A DNA stretch of 33,086 nt from Verrucomicrobiota bacterium (GTDB taxonomy: Bacteria; Verrucomicrobiota; Verrucomicrobiia; Verrucomicrobiales; DEV007), in the NCBI GenBank assembly GCA_030625775.1, contig DAOUQC010000058.1, positions 1 to 33,086 on the forward strand. Reading direction: 5' to 3'. This document shows positions 32,873 to 33,086 of the stretch, piece after piece (the first letter of the stretch is position 1; the number at the start of each line of letters is the position of its first letter). Below the pieces are notes generated by a model. That model ran no database searches, was not told the origin of the DNA, and saw nothing but the letters and a program-made list of their open reading frames with translations. The position numbers and the translations under genes are program-made.

Positions 32873-33086
32873 ATGATCAAAATTCCCCATTTCTTTCTCG
32901 TTGCTGCAACGCTACTGCTTTTCACTTCTGGCAATTTGCTTCACGCACAAAACGAAACCAGTCGTAAAAATCTGGAGCAGACCTTTATCAACATGCTCAC
33001 CGATGCCAGCCTGAAAGGGAGCTGGATGCCCGTAAAACAGGGTGCTGTTGGTGACAAACAAGCAGACAGCTATCACATCGTGCGAG
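32873..33086 (+). CDS. Exported protein of unknown function, 5' part only
   Basis: 71 codons are visible before the right edge. Signal peptide MIKIPHFFLVAATLLLFTSG with probable cleavage after LLHA. The mature part begins QNETSRKNLEQTFINMLTDASLKGSWMPV and continues with a Lys/Asp-rich stretch ending in YHIVR. Family not recognised. It starts 36 bp after the toroid protein gene on the same strand and is probably the third gene of the YdjY operon. Confidence 0.8.
   Translation, partial: MIKIPHFFLVAATLLLFTSGNLLHAQNETSRKNLEQTFINMLTDASLKGSWMPVKQGAVGDKQADSYHIVR

Overview
The window looks like a chromosomal segment of a free-living member of the Verrucomicrobiota, or a close Planctomycetes-Verrucomicrobia-Chlamydiae (PVC) relative. 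The evidence is family content: four type I sulfatases, a PVC-type heme-binding CxxCH protein with HEAT repeats, a DUF1592/DUF1588/DUF1585 cytochrome paired with a DUF1552 protein, a DUF5069 protein, and many exported beta-propeller proteins. No rRNA, tRNA, CRISPR array, transposase or phage gene was seen. Taxonomy is inferred from gene families only.

Layout. 1-1430 (-): sulfatase whose 3' end lies off the left edge. 1633-5327 (+): DUF1592-type cytochrome plus DUF1552 protein. 5328-5500: a folded dispersed repeat and a bidirectional terminator. 5502-7136 (-): DUF5069 protein, K+ channel, ABM-fold protein. 7216-15924 (-): OFA-type MFS transporter, glucose/sorbosone dehydrogenase, cupredoxin, NHL propeller, an unrecognised exported protein, and a large PQQ-type propeller with an N-terminal methyltransferase-like domain. 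15934-16488: a four-helix-bundle gene between 25-bp inverted repeats. 16435-22927: three sulfatases and an SGNH hydrolase. 23126-27761 (-): cyclophilin and the 1313-residue PVC cytochrome. 27856-28528 (-): zinc-ribbon and DCC-family gene pair. 28665-30077 (-): beta-helix protein. 30113-30385 (+): esterase remnant. 30240-30668 (-): SRPBCC protein. 30788-33086 (+): YdjY, terpene-cyclase-like toroid protein, and a partial exported protein.

How the genes may work together. Sulfatases, the SGNH hydrolase, the beta-helix protein and the esterase remnant fit breakdown of sulfated, acylated polysaccharides in the periplasm or outside the cell. The run from GSDH to the PQQ propeller looks like a periplasmic oxidation module: a soluble dehydrogenase with a copper protein as likely electron acceptor, plus propeller partners, with an organic-anion transporter upstream. 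The two large c-type cytochrome proteins belong to PVC families whose substrates are poorly known.

Most notable observations: (1) the four-helix-bundle gene bounded by inverted repeats that also run into the 3' end of a sulfatase gene; (2) two copies of a dispersed repeat placed just after stop codons, one with nested perfect stems; (3) a cupredoxin with His at the expected axial Met position; (4) a secreted methyltransferase-like domain fused to a PQQ-type propeller; (5) an esterase gene cut off right after its catalytic-serine block. Every gene-free stretch is shorter than 300 bases.
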